Source of the DNA: Allomyces arbusculus
Lineage: Eukaryota > Blastocladiomycota > Blastocladiomycetes > Blastocladiales > Blastocladiaceae
Length of the DNA: 64,000 nucleotides
Assembly (NCBI GenBank): GCA_027604705.1
Contig: JADHYV010000071.1
Coordinates: 1 to 64,000 of the forward strand
Reading direction: 5' to 3'
Below the pieces are notes generated by a model, which was given only the letters and a program-made list of their open reading frames with translations, made no database searches and was not told the origin of the DNA. Numbering within the stretch: the stretch's first letter is position 1; every line of letters starts with the position of its first letter. Positions 54,176-64,000 of this stretch are shown piece by piece. The position numbers were made by a program, and so were the translations under genes.

Positions 54176-56974
54176 CTAAATGGACCGTCGCCCGTGCGAT
54201 CTGGCCCGTCGGGTCCAATCGACGTGCACGTGCGCGGACGACGTCGTGCCGGAGGCCAAGGTCCCGCATCTGGTGGAGGTGGAGGTGGTGGCCGAGTCGG
54301 CCGAGGGCACCATGGCGAGCGTGGACGCGGTCAGTGAGTGCACGGCGGCGAGGGCCACGCGGCCGACGAGCGCCATGTAGGCGAAGGTCGCGGCGTAGAG
54401 GGTGAGGAAGGACCGCAGGTAACAGGCGGCGAGCTAAAGGTTGGCAGGGCGATGAAGGTGAAGGTCAGGATGATGATCGCGGCAATGGCCACGTTCTATG
54501 GGCGGGGGGTGAGGGTGAGTGACGGGAATGAAGTGATGGTGTGAGTGATTCCAATGAACAACGCGCCTGGCCCGTATAACACGATCCACTGCGTTTCACA
54601 GAACGCCGAGGCCACGTTCTGCGTCTACAATATCCATCACCATCGACAGTTTCTCTCGCGTTCCACACTCGCACCACCGACTCTCGCGACCCCGCGCGTA
54701 CCTTGTACCTGAGCACAACCACCGCGACCAATAACGCGATATTCAGCGCCAACGACGCGCCCACAATCACGCGGTCCCCGACGTTGTCGCGCGGCACGCA
54801 CTGGCACGAGACGGTCGACTTGGACGTGACGAGCTCGGGAGCACTGGCAAACACGGTTGTGCGCACCGCGTAGAGCGCCGACTGCACGGCGATCACGGCG
54901 CGCAAGAGTTTGGCGTTGCTGTACTGCTTCATCCGGGCCAGGAAGTTTTGAAAATCTAACGGTGCGCACGGAAGCGTTTTCAGTCAGAAGCGGAGGGAGA
55001 GCACTGCGAATGGAGAGCTGTGTACGGACCCGGTACGTGCGCACCGCCGCCGACCCGACCACCAGCTGGTACCGATCGTCAGCTCCCACAAGGGGGCATG
55101 GCACATCTCCTGTGCGGGTTCCCCAACGACCAGAAACTCGGCGACCAGGACCATCATGACCCCGACCGAGATCACCAGAAAAACGGGTAGCTCATGCTTT
55201 TCACGAGCGGCACGTGTCGCTTCTTGGGGAGTACGGCGATCCCGGACATGCAGACGCTGAGCATAGCGCGCACAAGACGGCAAGCACGACCACGATCGGG
55301 TCAGGCCAGGTTGGGTAGAGCTTGGCTTTCGGCGGCGTGTTGGTGGAATCACCGAGTCCCCGCTGGCGAAGATGGGTGTCGAGCGCTGTGCGCGTGTGTT
55401 GTTGGCGAACAGGTCGTAGGCGAGGTGCAAGTTGCCGGCGTAACTGTTTCACACGGAAAAGTCGCTAGATACCCAACACCGGCACCGTCAGCAATTGGGT
55501 CCGACACGCATTGGCACGCGTCCATGTGCGATGACGACAACAACGTACCCGACGCGATCGCCCGTGCTCGTGAATGCACCGTTCCGGACACGCTCTCGTG
55601 GGCGGGCGGCATAAACTCGGCCAACGTCAGGTTACCCGTGGCGCTCGTGAGAGCCGCGACGCCACGGCGCAGCACGGTGGGCACGATCCCGCGCGCGAGC
55701 GTCACGGCACAGTCGTAGCAGAGTGTGCCGTAGGGCACGTTGAGCAAAGCGCGCGACGAGACGCGGGCCCATGCGGCCAAGAGCGCGGCGTACGCGTCGG
55801 TCTCGGTCGCAGCGCGCGGATACCTGAATCGGGTTGCGTCAGAACATGAAGCGGGGGACGCGAGAAGAAAAAGGGAACGTACACGTAAAACGCGCCATCG
55901 GCATTTGCGATATCCTCGGTGGCCGTCGGCAACGCCGCCGACGTTGACAGGTAGTCGGAAAAGATGTCGGTGCTGATCCAGACGTACTCGGGCGCAACGA
56001 GCCCCGCGTCGCGCGCCTGTCGCAGCATTTCGCGCGCGACTACCGTGGGCATGGCAAAAATGATAATGTTCGAAAGCGACGTGCGGAGGGTCGCGATCAC
56101 AGACGTGAAGTCGGTGGCCACGGGCGAGACGACGGATTGTGTCGAGATGGTGATGCCGGCGTCGGGCGCGGCGGCGATCGTGCTGGCCGCGACTACAAGT
56201 GAAGGTATGGTGAGTGGAACTGCAACAGATTGCGGCAGAGAATTGAGGCCGACGTACTCGACGTCCCGTACGCGTCGGTCGCCGTGACCAAATTCATGCT
56301 ACCCCACCCCTTCGCCTTGACAAACGGAATCAGCGCCGGGCCCTGCTGCGAATCATCTTGAATCGTGCGGAAAAACCGCCCAAATTTGGTTTTGTCGCTC
56401 AAATCCGTCGAGCTGGCCACGCCCGAACAGTGCCACGCGCGAGTCATGCCTCGGCAAGGACGAGAGGGATCGTCGTTGCCGAATCCCACTCGCCAATAAA
56501 GGCCACTGGGTTCGGATGAGTCGAGGAGATGTTGAGCATGGCGGCGATCGCGCCGGCACGCGTGCCCTGCGAATCGCCCTTGACAAACTGGAATTGCGCG
56601 AGATTCGGGTTGAGCGCGTTCATGGCCGGCAGCGCGAGCGAGGTCATGGCAAAGACGTCGTCGGTGTCGGGGTAAGGCGTATTGTCTACTCATCGGTCAT
56701 TAAGAGAGTCAGGTCGAGGTACGTGCGCGCGGCAATGGCGCAAAAGAATCGCAAACGGACTCGGGTACGTGTACTGCAGAATTACGCCAATCGTGAACAT
56801 GGTTGGCACGGCGCGCACAAACGCGGCCGTGATCACGAGAAAGAGGATCACGGCGAGCCCGATTCGCGACCGGTTAACGGCGACGATGTGTCGTCGCGCA
56901 TGGCCCGTCGACAACGACGGAGCGGGAAATCGCAGCTCAATCGACCGTCGTATGCGCATTGGCATGATCAGCAT
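54176..56974 (-). pseudogene. Class C (GABA-B-type) GPCR, reading frame broken
   Basis: Seven-helix receptor with a Venus-flytrap extracellular domain. Start at 56974, signal peptide GLAVILFLVITAAFVRA, then MFTIGVILQYTYP. Readable exons: 56974-56761, 56685-56258, 56192-55883 and 55823 to about 55595. They include LNISSTHPNPVAFIGEWDSA, WHCSGVASSTDLSDKTKFGR, PFVKAKGWGSMNLVTATDAYG and EYVWISTDIFSDYL. The membrane part is present as pieces: KLYPTWPDPIVVVLAVLCAL, FLVISVGVMMVLVAEFLVVG, YQLVVGSAAVRTYRV, VIVGASLALNIALLVAVVVL, NVAIAAIIILTFTFIALP and FLTLYAATFAYMALVGRVAL. These lie in different frames: near 56450, around 55440, near 55350, 55260, 55200, 55060 and 54400 the frame changes without a plausible intron. 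Either a young pseudogene or a stretch of poor consensus sequence; splice sites are otherwise intact. Confidence 0.78.
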
Positions 56975-57841
56975 CGTGCAGGTCGAGCGCGCAACTGGTT
57001 GCAGCGACCGAGAGCGTAGCCCAGAGCGAGGTGGGGCTGGTGACGCGGATAACTGCTTGCCTGGCCGGCGAGAACAATCGGCGAGTACGCAAGGGGGTCC
57101 GGTCCACGCTGGGTCAGGAGACACGGAAGGAGGGCAGGAATCGTGTCGTTGAGCGTCGGGCACGACGGCGAGGACGGTCCTTGGCAAAAGCGGAGAGGTA
57201 ATTGGCAAGAGCGAGCTTGTCGCCTTTGTCCAGGTTGACGTGGTTGACCTGCAGGCCCCGAAACGATCTCATAATCTCACGAAGCGCACACGATCTCATG
57301 AAGCGCACAGCGGAGCCCACGGTGCTGATGGCAAGGATGGCGGGCCGCGACCAGTCGACGGGATCTCCGCTGGGAGACGCACGCCCGGCAAAGAGCCGCT
57401 TGATTTCGGGCGCAACATCAAAGGCATGGGAACCGTCGCGTCCCCAGGCAGCCCCGTTGACAAAGACCCTCGACAAAGCACGCGCGTGCCAAATCGGCGA
57501 CTTGGCAGCAACACCACCAGCACCACCAAAACGCACTGGGTCGCGGCGTGCGCGCATGATTAAGTCCACGCCTGATCTCGCTCGTGTGCAGTCTGTCGAT
57601 CAAGGTCGATGGGGCGATTCGTGGTCGAAATGGATGCGGGGTGTCTGCCCATAGAAAAGGAAATTGAAAGAAGTTCGACTGACCAGACACGCGGAGGCCA
57701 AAGGCACGATTGACAAAGATGCATTCATGCTGAGCTATACATTGGCGCCCCCGGTACGGGCAACTCCCGACCGCGTGCGCGCACTGGCCTCAAAATCGTG
57801 GGCCGACAACGACCGGGTCGCGTCGCGTCACGTCGCGTCGT
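56975..57841. other. Intergenic
   Basis: No gene supported. A diverged duplication of CTCACGAAGCGCACACGAT lies at about 57276-57313. A 151-codon - strand frame has no domain. Confidence 0.4.
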
Positions 57842-58418
57842 TTACTACAAAAAAGCGAAGACAAACCCAGCACCCGTCAGCCCTCGAACCACGCGCAACT
57901 CGACAGTAGAGCAGAAGGAGACATACGAAGATGGGCGTGATCGTGACGTGGATCTGGCCAGCGCGGCGGTGGATGTGCTTGGTGTGCAGCTGCACGACCT
58001 CGTTGAACGTCTGGCCAGCGAGCACAGCGTCGAGGTTGATCTTGGCCCGGCCAATGAACTCGTCGTCCTTAATGTGCTCGCTGTCGTAGACCTCGAGCAG
58101 GATCTCGTTCTCGCCCTGCACGTCGAGCACCAGCGTCTCGTTGAAGTCGAGGTTCGAGCCTTCGTCCTTGTGCACCTGCGACTTGGCCTTGGCGTTCTTG
58201 CCAGCCGATACGATTACGACCGGGTCCATCCGGCCGAGCGACTCGACGTCACGGAGGTTCTCAGCACGGCCTGTTCATTATTGGTGGCGATGTGGGTCAG
58301 CTTGTGCGGTCGACATCCTGGCCGCTAACGCGTTCATGGTCGCAGCTAACGCGGTCGGGCGGCGAGGCAAGGCGAGTCGAGAAATACCAAGGTGGATCTG
58401 AACGCCGCGGGCCGACAT
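57842..58418 (-). CDS. Small C2-domain protein
   Basis: Exons 58418-58388, 58270-57927 and 57844-57842 give 125 aa, essentially one C2 domain. Reads MSARGVQIHL, then GRAENLRDVESLGRMDPVV across intron 1, KSQVHKDEGSNLDFNETLVL, EVYDSEHIKDDEFIG and HIHRRAGQIHVTITPIF. The calcium loops are partly kept (MDP, DDEFIG) with Glu replacing some Asp, so Ca2+/phospholipid binding is likely but may be weak. The last intron (57845-57926) ends in TAG directly before TAA, so the final exon contributes only the stop codon. Close paralogue of the gene at 59626-60611, with the same phase-1 intron after the first strand. Confidence 0.9.
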
Positions 58419-58511
58419 GATGGTGGATTGGTTGTGTGGTGGGTGGTGGGGGAGAGGACGAATCGCGATTCGGAGCTGGAGAGCGTGGACCGGCGCGGGG
58501 CCGCGGTCGCG

Positions 58512-58518
58512 TTTTATA
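58512..58518 (-). promoter_or_regulatory. TATA box of the C2 gene
   Basis: TATAAAA in the context GCGCGAGTATAAAACGCG, 94 bases upstream of the start codon. The same GCGCGAGTATAAA block precedes the paralogue at 59626-60611. Confidence 0.7.
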
Positions 58519-59625
58519 CTCGCGCTGGGACGCGTCGCGCTCCACGAGGGACGCGCGACACGAGTCCGATCCGCTCCACCCGCCGCGACCGGGACACGTC
58601 GACACGGCTCGCGCTCGCGTGCATGCCGTCGACCGCGACCGAACGGTGCAACGTGGAACATGAATGGCGGGACGCGTCGCGCGACCACGCCTCGCGCCAC
58701 CCTACCTGCCTGCTCCAAGTCAGACCTTCGGCCCAAAAGCGGCTGAACGACCTGCGTCCGTGTCTTGGCGTGCGCGCCTTGTTCGGACCGGCTCCCTGCT
58801 TGCACCACACCAGCACCCGCGCCCGACTTGGCGCGCAATTCGCTCTGGCAAGGTCGTGCACACGCACTGCCGACGGGAAGAAGAGAGCGGTGCTGACCGT
58901 TGGGCTGGTTCAGCGCCGAAGAATGATGTCGAACCTTGCTGGATCGTTCTTGCAATCATTCAATGGTGTGGGGCCAACTGGACGCGTTCCGACAACGCCC
59001 TCCGCTGGAGCGCCGACGACGTGCTCGCGACGCGTCTTCGATGCCTCACGGCGCGTCTAGGTCGGCGTTGATGTCATTCGGATCGTGTGCAAAACGCGTC
59101 TTTGGCAAAACAGAATAATTCTCAACAGGAGGACTTCCTTGCTCGACCGAGCTCGGGATTCAATCGTCGGCGGCGAGCCCGCCCTCAAGAGGTCCTTTCA
59201 TGAGTATCGGCGCTCGACACACTGTGCTTGGCTGAACGAATCCTGGTAGATCGCCGAGACGCGAACAAGCACCGAGGACAGAGGACGTGCTGATGTGGTG
59301 AAGTGCAGAACGCGAGCGCCGCGCCGTGAACCAGCAACGCACAAGGACGAGCCTGGCACAAAACGGTGACGACGGTTCACAAAAAAACTTGCAGCGCGAC
59401 CTGAGAAACGCCCAACAGGACGAAATGACAAGTGCGGCTCTTGAAAATCCGAGCGCAACGAAGCGCGAACCGCAACGGAAGAAAGGGGTGCACAAGGCAT
59501 CAATATACATTTGAGACTGATTACATGCAAAATCTTGCTCTCCAATCTCCATCGGCGCGCCCCGACCGGAAACCACGGCGACGCGACCGTCTACACGACT
59601 ACAGCCACCTCAACACGACAAGCGC
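58519..59625. other. Intergenic
   Basis: Between the tandem C2 genes; no gene supported. Becomes AT-richer near 59350-59530 toward the 3' end of the upstream gene. Confidence 0.4.
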
Positions 59626-60611
59626 TTAGTAGCGGGGCGAGATGCGGACGTGGATCTCGCCGGCGCCGCGGCCAATGTGCTTGGTGCGCAGCTCGACCCA
59701 CTGGTCGAACGTGTTGCCCTGCAGCACCGACGAGACGTTAATCGTGGCCTGGCCAATCAGCTCGTCCGACTTGATGTTCTCGTGGTCGTAAATCTCGAGG
59801 AAAATCTCCGACTGGCCCTGCAGGTCGAGCTCGAGCGTGTCGTCAAAGTTGAGGTTCTTGCCCTCATCCTTGTGCACGCGCGTCTTGACCTTCGCGGAAC
59901 CGCAGGTCAGCTGGGCGTAGGGGTCCTGCCGGCCGAGCGACTCGACGTCGTGCAGGTTGCGGGCCTCACCTGTTTGAAAGAGTGCAGAAACCTGGAGGTG
60001 AGTTGATGTGTTCGAGGTGGTCCGACGGGGCCGTACAGCTCTTGCAGGTCGTGCGCGCGCGAGCGACCGCGAGAAATCGTGAAGGGAAGCGTACCGAGGT
60101 GCACCGTGACGGAGCGGACCGTGCGGCCGCCCTGCTGCTGCTGCTGGTACTGGCCCTGCTGCTGGTTCTGCTGCTGGCCGACGGGCTGGTAACCACCCTG
60201 CTGCTGGCCCTGCTGCTGGCCAATCGGCTGGTAGCCGCCCTGCTGCTGCCCGCCCTGCTGGTTGTAGTTGTTGGTCTGCTGGTAGTTGTTGGTCTGCTGG
60301 TAGTTGGACGACTGCGACTGCGAGTAGCTCGACGACTGCGACTGCGAGTAGCTCGACGACTGCGACTGCGAGTAGCTCGACGACTGCTGCTGGTTGTACT
60401 GGCCCTGGTTCTGCTGGTTGTACTGGCCCTGGTTCTGCTGGTACTGGCCCTGGTTCTGCTGCTGCTGCTGCTGCTGCTGCTGGTTGCCGCCGTACGCCGC
60501 GCCCGCGGTCATGGCCGCGTGCTGCTGCTGCAGACGAATCAGGTCCTGCTCGGCCTTCTGGTGCGCCTCGAGCTGCTGCTGGTGGCGGCGGAGACCTTCT
60601 TCGTACGACAT
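59626..60611 (-). CDS. C2-domain protein with Gln/Tyr-rich prion-like N-terminus
   Basis: Exons 60611-60095 and 59969-59626 give 286 aa. Residues 1-35 are a basic coiled-coil-like start (MSYEEGLRRHQQQLEAHQKA). Residues 42-165 are almost only Gln, Asn, Gly, Ser and Tyr, with SSSYSQSQ repeated three times and NQGQYNQQ-type repeats, a composition typical of prion-like or phase-separating segments. The C2 domain (about 166-286) reads SVTVHLG, ARNLHDVESLGRQDPYAQL, EIYDHENIKSDELIGQ and GAGEIHVRISPRY. Its second exon has the same length (344 nt) as that of the paralogue at 57842-58418. Likely a membrane-associated, Ca2+-regulated protein; no enzyme domain. Confidence 0.9.
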
Positions 60612-60693
60612 GGTGAGATGAGCTTGGGGGAGTTAGGTGGGGGAGAACAGTGTCGGCGAAGAGAGGAGATTGGTTCGCGGGCAAAGAGCGCGC

Positions 60694-60699
60694 TTTATA
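60694..60699 (-). promoter_or_regulatory. TATA box of the C2 paralogue
   Basis: TATAAA in the context GGCGCGAGTATAAAGCGCG, 83 bases upstream of the start codon; matches the promoter of the neighbouring C2 gene. Confidence 0.7.
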
Positions 60700-61579
60700 C
60701 TCGCGCCAGATGGAGCGCGTGAGTGGCGGGGAATTTGCTCGCACATCGATGGCGAAACGTGTCGGTTGGTGGGGGCGCGCATCGAAGTCGCGCGTCAGCC
60801 TGCCCGACCAGCCAGGCCTTGGTGGTGGTGAGCGGGCCTCGGCCCAACGCGTCGCGACGCGTTCGGCTTGCGCTTGCACAACTTCGCGACTCTCTCGCAA
60901 CTTTGGGTGCACAGCCCGGGCCCCGGCCGGATGGATTTCCGAGAATGGAAGGCAGGCACCTCCGCCTGGTTGGTGCACAACGACCAACGTGAACGTTTGT
61001 GGGGGGGCGCAAGCGAGGTGGAAGTGCCTGGGTGTAGAATTAGAAGAAGGAAGAAGAATGCAAACCAAAAAACGAGAAAACAGAGCGCCACATTGGCCGC
61101 CTCTCGATTTGGTGGCTGTGGATGGCCAGTGTTTGTGCAAAATGACGGCACCAATTGCGTGCCAATTAAAGCTATTGACGGGGCCGCTCGAAATGAACGG
61201 GAAACAGAAGCGAATGACAAATTAAATATGATTCCAGCGAACAGAAATGAGAAGTCGTCAGCTTCACGCCGACGACCAGCTGCTCCACACGGCACGACCA
61301 GGACGGCTACGGCAGCGCGGATGGACGACACCGACCAGCTAAGATGGTCAAGCTGGCCATTGTGCGCGTCCCCACGCCGGCTCGCCGTGCCGCGTCCCAA
61401 CCATCAATCACGATCACAGACAATCACGCTGCACCTATTCCACCCGGCATCGGCGACCGCGCGCGCCGATCCACGTCCTTGCCCTTCTTCTTGCTCTTCT
61501 TCCCCTCCCCTCGTTTCTCCACCACTTGCTTTCGACCGTCCTGGGCGGGCCGCGCTGGCACGGGCCCGCCCGCCTGGCG
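60700..61579. other. Intergenic
   Basis: No gene supported. 61020-61260 is AT-richer and probably lies in untranslated sequence. Confidence 0.4.
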
Positions 61580-62464
61580 TCACCGGCCCCCCGCAGGTCG
61601 TGCCGGAACCGCGGTCCCCGTCGACCCCGAGGGCCAGGCGCCGGGCAACGGCACATTCCCGTTTGTGGGCGACGTCGGCAACATGGGCGAGGTCGGTGCG
61701 GCGACAGCAACGGCACTTGTGCGCGGGACTTGTAACGTGGCCGGTCGCTGGATTGGACGCGTGGGCGCCGCAGGACGTGTCGGCCGCTGTGGGACCGCGA
61801 GCTGCTCTTGTAGGACCGTCGGCGGGCGATGCTGCTGCTGCTGCTGCTGTTGCTGCTGTTGCAGCTGCGTGGTCGTCACGGGACGCGGCGGTTGCGGCGA
61901 CGTAATCGGACGTTGCGGTTGCGGCGGACGCGCGACCGGCGCCGGCGTGGGCGTGGGTCGCTGCTGCTGCTGTTGCTGCTGGAGCGGCGGGAGAACGGGC
62001 ACCGCGACGGCCGGCTTCATGGCGAGCGGGACGGCGGGCCCGCTCGCGCCCTTGATCGCGAGCCCATGCACCTGAACCGCGAGCTGCAAGTCCCCTGCGA
62101 CGCCGGTGAGCGTGTTCCCGGCCTCGACGAGCTCGTCGTGAAAGTCGTCTGCGGACAAGAGTTTCTTGAGCTTGGACGCGCCCGCCATCTTGGCCGTCAT
62201 GTCGCGAATGTGCTGCAGTGTGTCGAGGAGCAGCTGCGCGGGTCCCTGCAAGTGCGGCGGCAGTACCCCGCCCGACAGACCGGCGGCCTTGGCGAGCGTA
62301 TCGTGCAAGTTCTTGCTGCGGCGCACGAGCACGTCGAGCAGTTGCTGGTTATCTTTAGTCGTTTCGAGCGCGGCTTGTAGCGCAACGAGCGCCGCCAGGA
62401 GATCGGTGATGTGCGCGAGTGTCGTGCGCGCGAGTGCGGCTGCGGCGAGCTCGACGACCACCAT
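61580..62464 (-). CDS. MLKL-NTD/HeLo-like four-helix protein with Pro/Gln tail
   Basis: Intron-less, 294 aa, ATG start. Residues 8-130 are predicted helices with the spacing of the MLKL N-terminal (HeLo-like) adaptor fold: ITDLLAALVALQAALETTKD, NQQLLDVLVRRSKNLHDTL, LLDTLQHIRDMTAKM, KLKKLLSADDFHDELVEAGN and TGVAGDLQLAVQVHG. The KLKK(L/F)L...LQLAxQV pattern is the best sign. In other fungi and plants this bundle usually precedes a kinase or repeat domain and acts as a membrane-active switch or oligomerisation module. Here only a Pro/Gln-rich tail with two poly-Gln runs follows, and no kinase is encoded nearby. Fold assignment is by pattern only. Confidence 0.7.
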   Translation of the reverse strand: MVVVELAAAALARTTLAHITDLLAALVALQAALETTKDNQQLLDVLVRRSKNLHDTLAKAAGLSGGVLPPHLQGPAQLLLDTLQHIRDMTAKMAGASKLKKLLSADDFHDELVEAGNTLTGVAGDLQLAVQVHGLAIKGASGPAVPLAMKPAVAVPVLPPLQQQQQQQRPTPTPAPVARPPQPQRPITSPQPPRPVTTTQLQQQQQQQQQQHRPPTVLQEQLAVPQRPTRPAAPTRPIQRPATLQVPRTSAVAVAAPTSPMLPTSPTNGNVPLPGAWPSGSTGTAVPARPAGGR

Positions 62465-62926
62465 GGTTGATTGCTTTGCGTGCTGTGCTGGTGCCTCAAG
62501 GGTATCTCGGCGGGTATTGGCGAGCAAGTTGCAGGGAGAGCGCGCTCGCGGGTCTTGTTGGGATTTATGGATTGCTCGCGGCTGACCACGTCGGTTGCGG
62601 TCGGATTCGACCAGGCACGCGTGCCAAGCGAAGCGACCTGCCGACCACCACTGCAAACGGCCAAACGAGCCCGACCGAACCGGCCACAATGATTGTTCGC
62701 CCGCGCTGCGTGCTGACGCACGTCATGTTCACGGCCCAGGGATTGCGGTTCAAATTCTGAGCGTGCCTGTAAGCAAATGCGTGCGCTTCGCGGGTTTTAT
62801 GGCAAGCGGCGCGAGGTGCTTCTTGCTGCAGATCTGAAGAGACCTCGAGTGCGAACTGCACTGTCGTTCACAACGACAAATCCGTGAACACGAATAAATA
62901 TATGGCTATATAATCTGAGCCGGTGC
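62465..62926. other. Intergenic
   Basis: Upstream region of the four-helix gene and 3' UTR of the EF-hand gene; nothing else seen. Confidence 0.35.
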
Positions 62927-63443
62927 TCACAACGACGACGACGGCGACGGCGCTGCTGCCGCTGACGTACCCGCTGCGACGGGCTTCAGCTGGTCGTCAA
63001 ACCCGAGCCGCTGCAAATCCTTGCGCGTCTCGGCCTCATCACTCTGCGTCTGCAAGTGGTACATGTCCATGAACCCATCGACGGCGAGCATGATCTCGGG
63101 CAGCTTGGCGTCGTCAGCGAAAAACTCTTGGATTTGGTCGAGCGTGTCCTGGTCAAACTCGCGGTCGTTGGTGGCCACAGCAAACGCTTGCAGCTCGGTC
63201 ACGTTCAGGTACCCGTCCTTGTCAGCGTCGAACCGCACAAAGATGGCCTTCTATTGTCGTGGCAAGGGCACAGACGCCATGCAACTTGGTCAGCGTGAGG
63301 AGGAGTCCGGGTGCCGTTGATGCGTGGGGCAGGGCAGGTCGAATCTGGCAACGCACCAGCGCCGCCTCAAGCGCCGGCGTAATCTCATCGTTGTCGTCGA
63401 GCAGGACCGCCGGAGCGGGGCGACGGTGGGTGGGACCGGCCAT
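62927..63443 (-). CDS. Small EF-hand protein
   Basis: Exons 63443-63357 and 63250-62927 give 136 aa. One canonical EF-hand loop, DADKDGYLNVTE (about 37-48), with all calcium ligands. It is followed by a degenerate helical pair and the segment GFMDMYHLQTQSDEAETRKD, which recurs in fungal EF-hand-pair proteins. The tail is Ala/Ser/Pro. Likely a cytosolic calcium sensor; partner unknown. Another ATG lies 11 codons upstream (63476), so the start is a choice. Confidence 0.8.
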
Positions 63444-64000
63444 CGTGATATTGCAGGTACTGCAGCGGGCGTCCACTGCAAAACAGCGTTGTCAAAAACG
63501 GCGGTGCAAAATCAGCAACCGCTCATTCGAGGCCGCAGCGTCGTGAGCAAACTTGCTCACTTTGAACCACCTTGTCGACACGAGCAGGATTCGAACCTGC
63601 GCTGTCGGGTAGCACCTCCGCGTGCAGTCGAGGCCGACTTCCCGTTGATCACATGCCAGAATCGTGTCCATCCGATGCCACTTCGTCTTTGCTCACCTCT
63701 ACTCAGGCGCCCCCATGTTGCACCGCCATTTGCACCCACACAACCACCACTAACTTTTGTGAAGCAGCATGGAGGTGCCACTTTAAGAAAGGAAGGGAAC
63801 TGATGATTTCGAGTGACCAGGAGAAGCTTTCTTGCAGCCAATCAATATATTCAAGGGGCTGTGGGGACAGCTGGAATATGAGGGAGAGCGTCCATGCACA
63901 GAGCACATGCCCAGTCATTGGGGGGGGGGGGGCCTGGTCAGGCTATGAGAAAAAAGAGCTCATGCCTCTCATGGCAGCAGGTCCTGGATGTGTTGGCATC
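63444..64000. other. AT-richer end region with tRNA-like element
   Basis: Apart from the tRNA-like element and a 13-base poly-G run at 63920-63932, no gene is supported. The composition resembles the tRNA island at 42.6-44.7 kb. Confidence 0.4.
63574..63668 (-). tRNA. tRNA-like sequence, possibly a tRNA pseudogene
   Basis: On the - strand, GACACGA at one end pairs perfectly with TCGTGTC at the other, and a perfect T arm (GCAGG-TTCGAAT-CCTGC) precedes the latter. The middle folds poorly: the D arm needs two G-U pairs with a 16-base loop, and no 7-base anticodon loop closes with five pairs. It could be a class II (Ser/Leu-like) tRNA with an unusual intron, or a damaged copy. The isotype cannot be called. 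Confidence 0.35.

Noticed and set aside
61300-61580. Kinase exon downstream of the MLKL-like bundle
   Set aside because: None of the frames here carries kinase motifs.

Overview
The window looks like nuclear DNA of a zoosporic (flagellated) fungus, most likely Blastocladiomycota of the Allomyces/Catenaria type. It is GC-rich. Its genes carry short introns of about 69-111 nt, mostly GT-AG. They have long Ala/Ser/Pro/Gln low-complexity tails. The gene set mixes ordinary fungal functions with ones typical of flagellated lineages: an HCN/CNG-like channel, a GABA-B-type receptor, NAT9 and a possible rotatin relative. The lineage call is an inference from gene content and style; no rRNA or other marker gene is present.

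Layout. Positions 1-10171 hold no intact gene: an AT-richer stretch (1-1600), then about 8.5 kb of decayed GC-rich sequence with leucine-rich-repeat-like phrases and recurring 12-15-mers. From 10172 on the window is gene-dense. + strand: channel (10172-15466), carboxypeptidase A (16197-17965), acidic unknown (18569-19777), REEP/TB2 protein (20828-21761). - strand: ARM/HEAT-like protein (22144-26679). + strand: RING protein with SUMO-interacting motifs (27129-29490), TspO-like membrane protein (29831-30700), adenine phosphoribosyltransferase (31114-31726), small unknown (32436-33195). - strand: siderophore synthetase (33547-35367). + strand: acyl-CoA thioesterase (36572-38148). - strand: 94-aa membrane protein (38554-38838) and ATP synthase alpha (39362-41188). 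+ strand: NAT9 (41622-42636). Then an AT-rich island with tRNA-Pro and tRNA-Ser (42.6-44.7 kb), a pseudokinase (-), an unknown (-), a C2H2 protein (+), a frame-broken class C GPCR (-), two tandem C2-domain genes (-), a MLKL-NTD/HeLo-like four-helix protein (-) and an EF-hand protein (-).

Themes. Several genes concern signalling at membranes (channel, receptor, C2 and EF-hand proteins), but nothing shows they form one system; the neighbours are transcribed independently. The most unusual proteins are the channel that lacks a GYG filter but keeps its cyclic-nucleotide site, the candidate SUMO-targeted ubiquitin ligase, the NRPS-independent siderophore synthetase, and the kinase-less MLKL-like bundle. 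One assembly artefact is clear: a 10-N gap at 19895-19904 is flanked by homopolymer noise and a second, corrupted copy of the sequence to its left.

All exon boundaries were read by eye from splice consensus, frame and family conservation.
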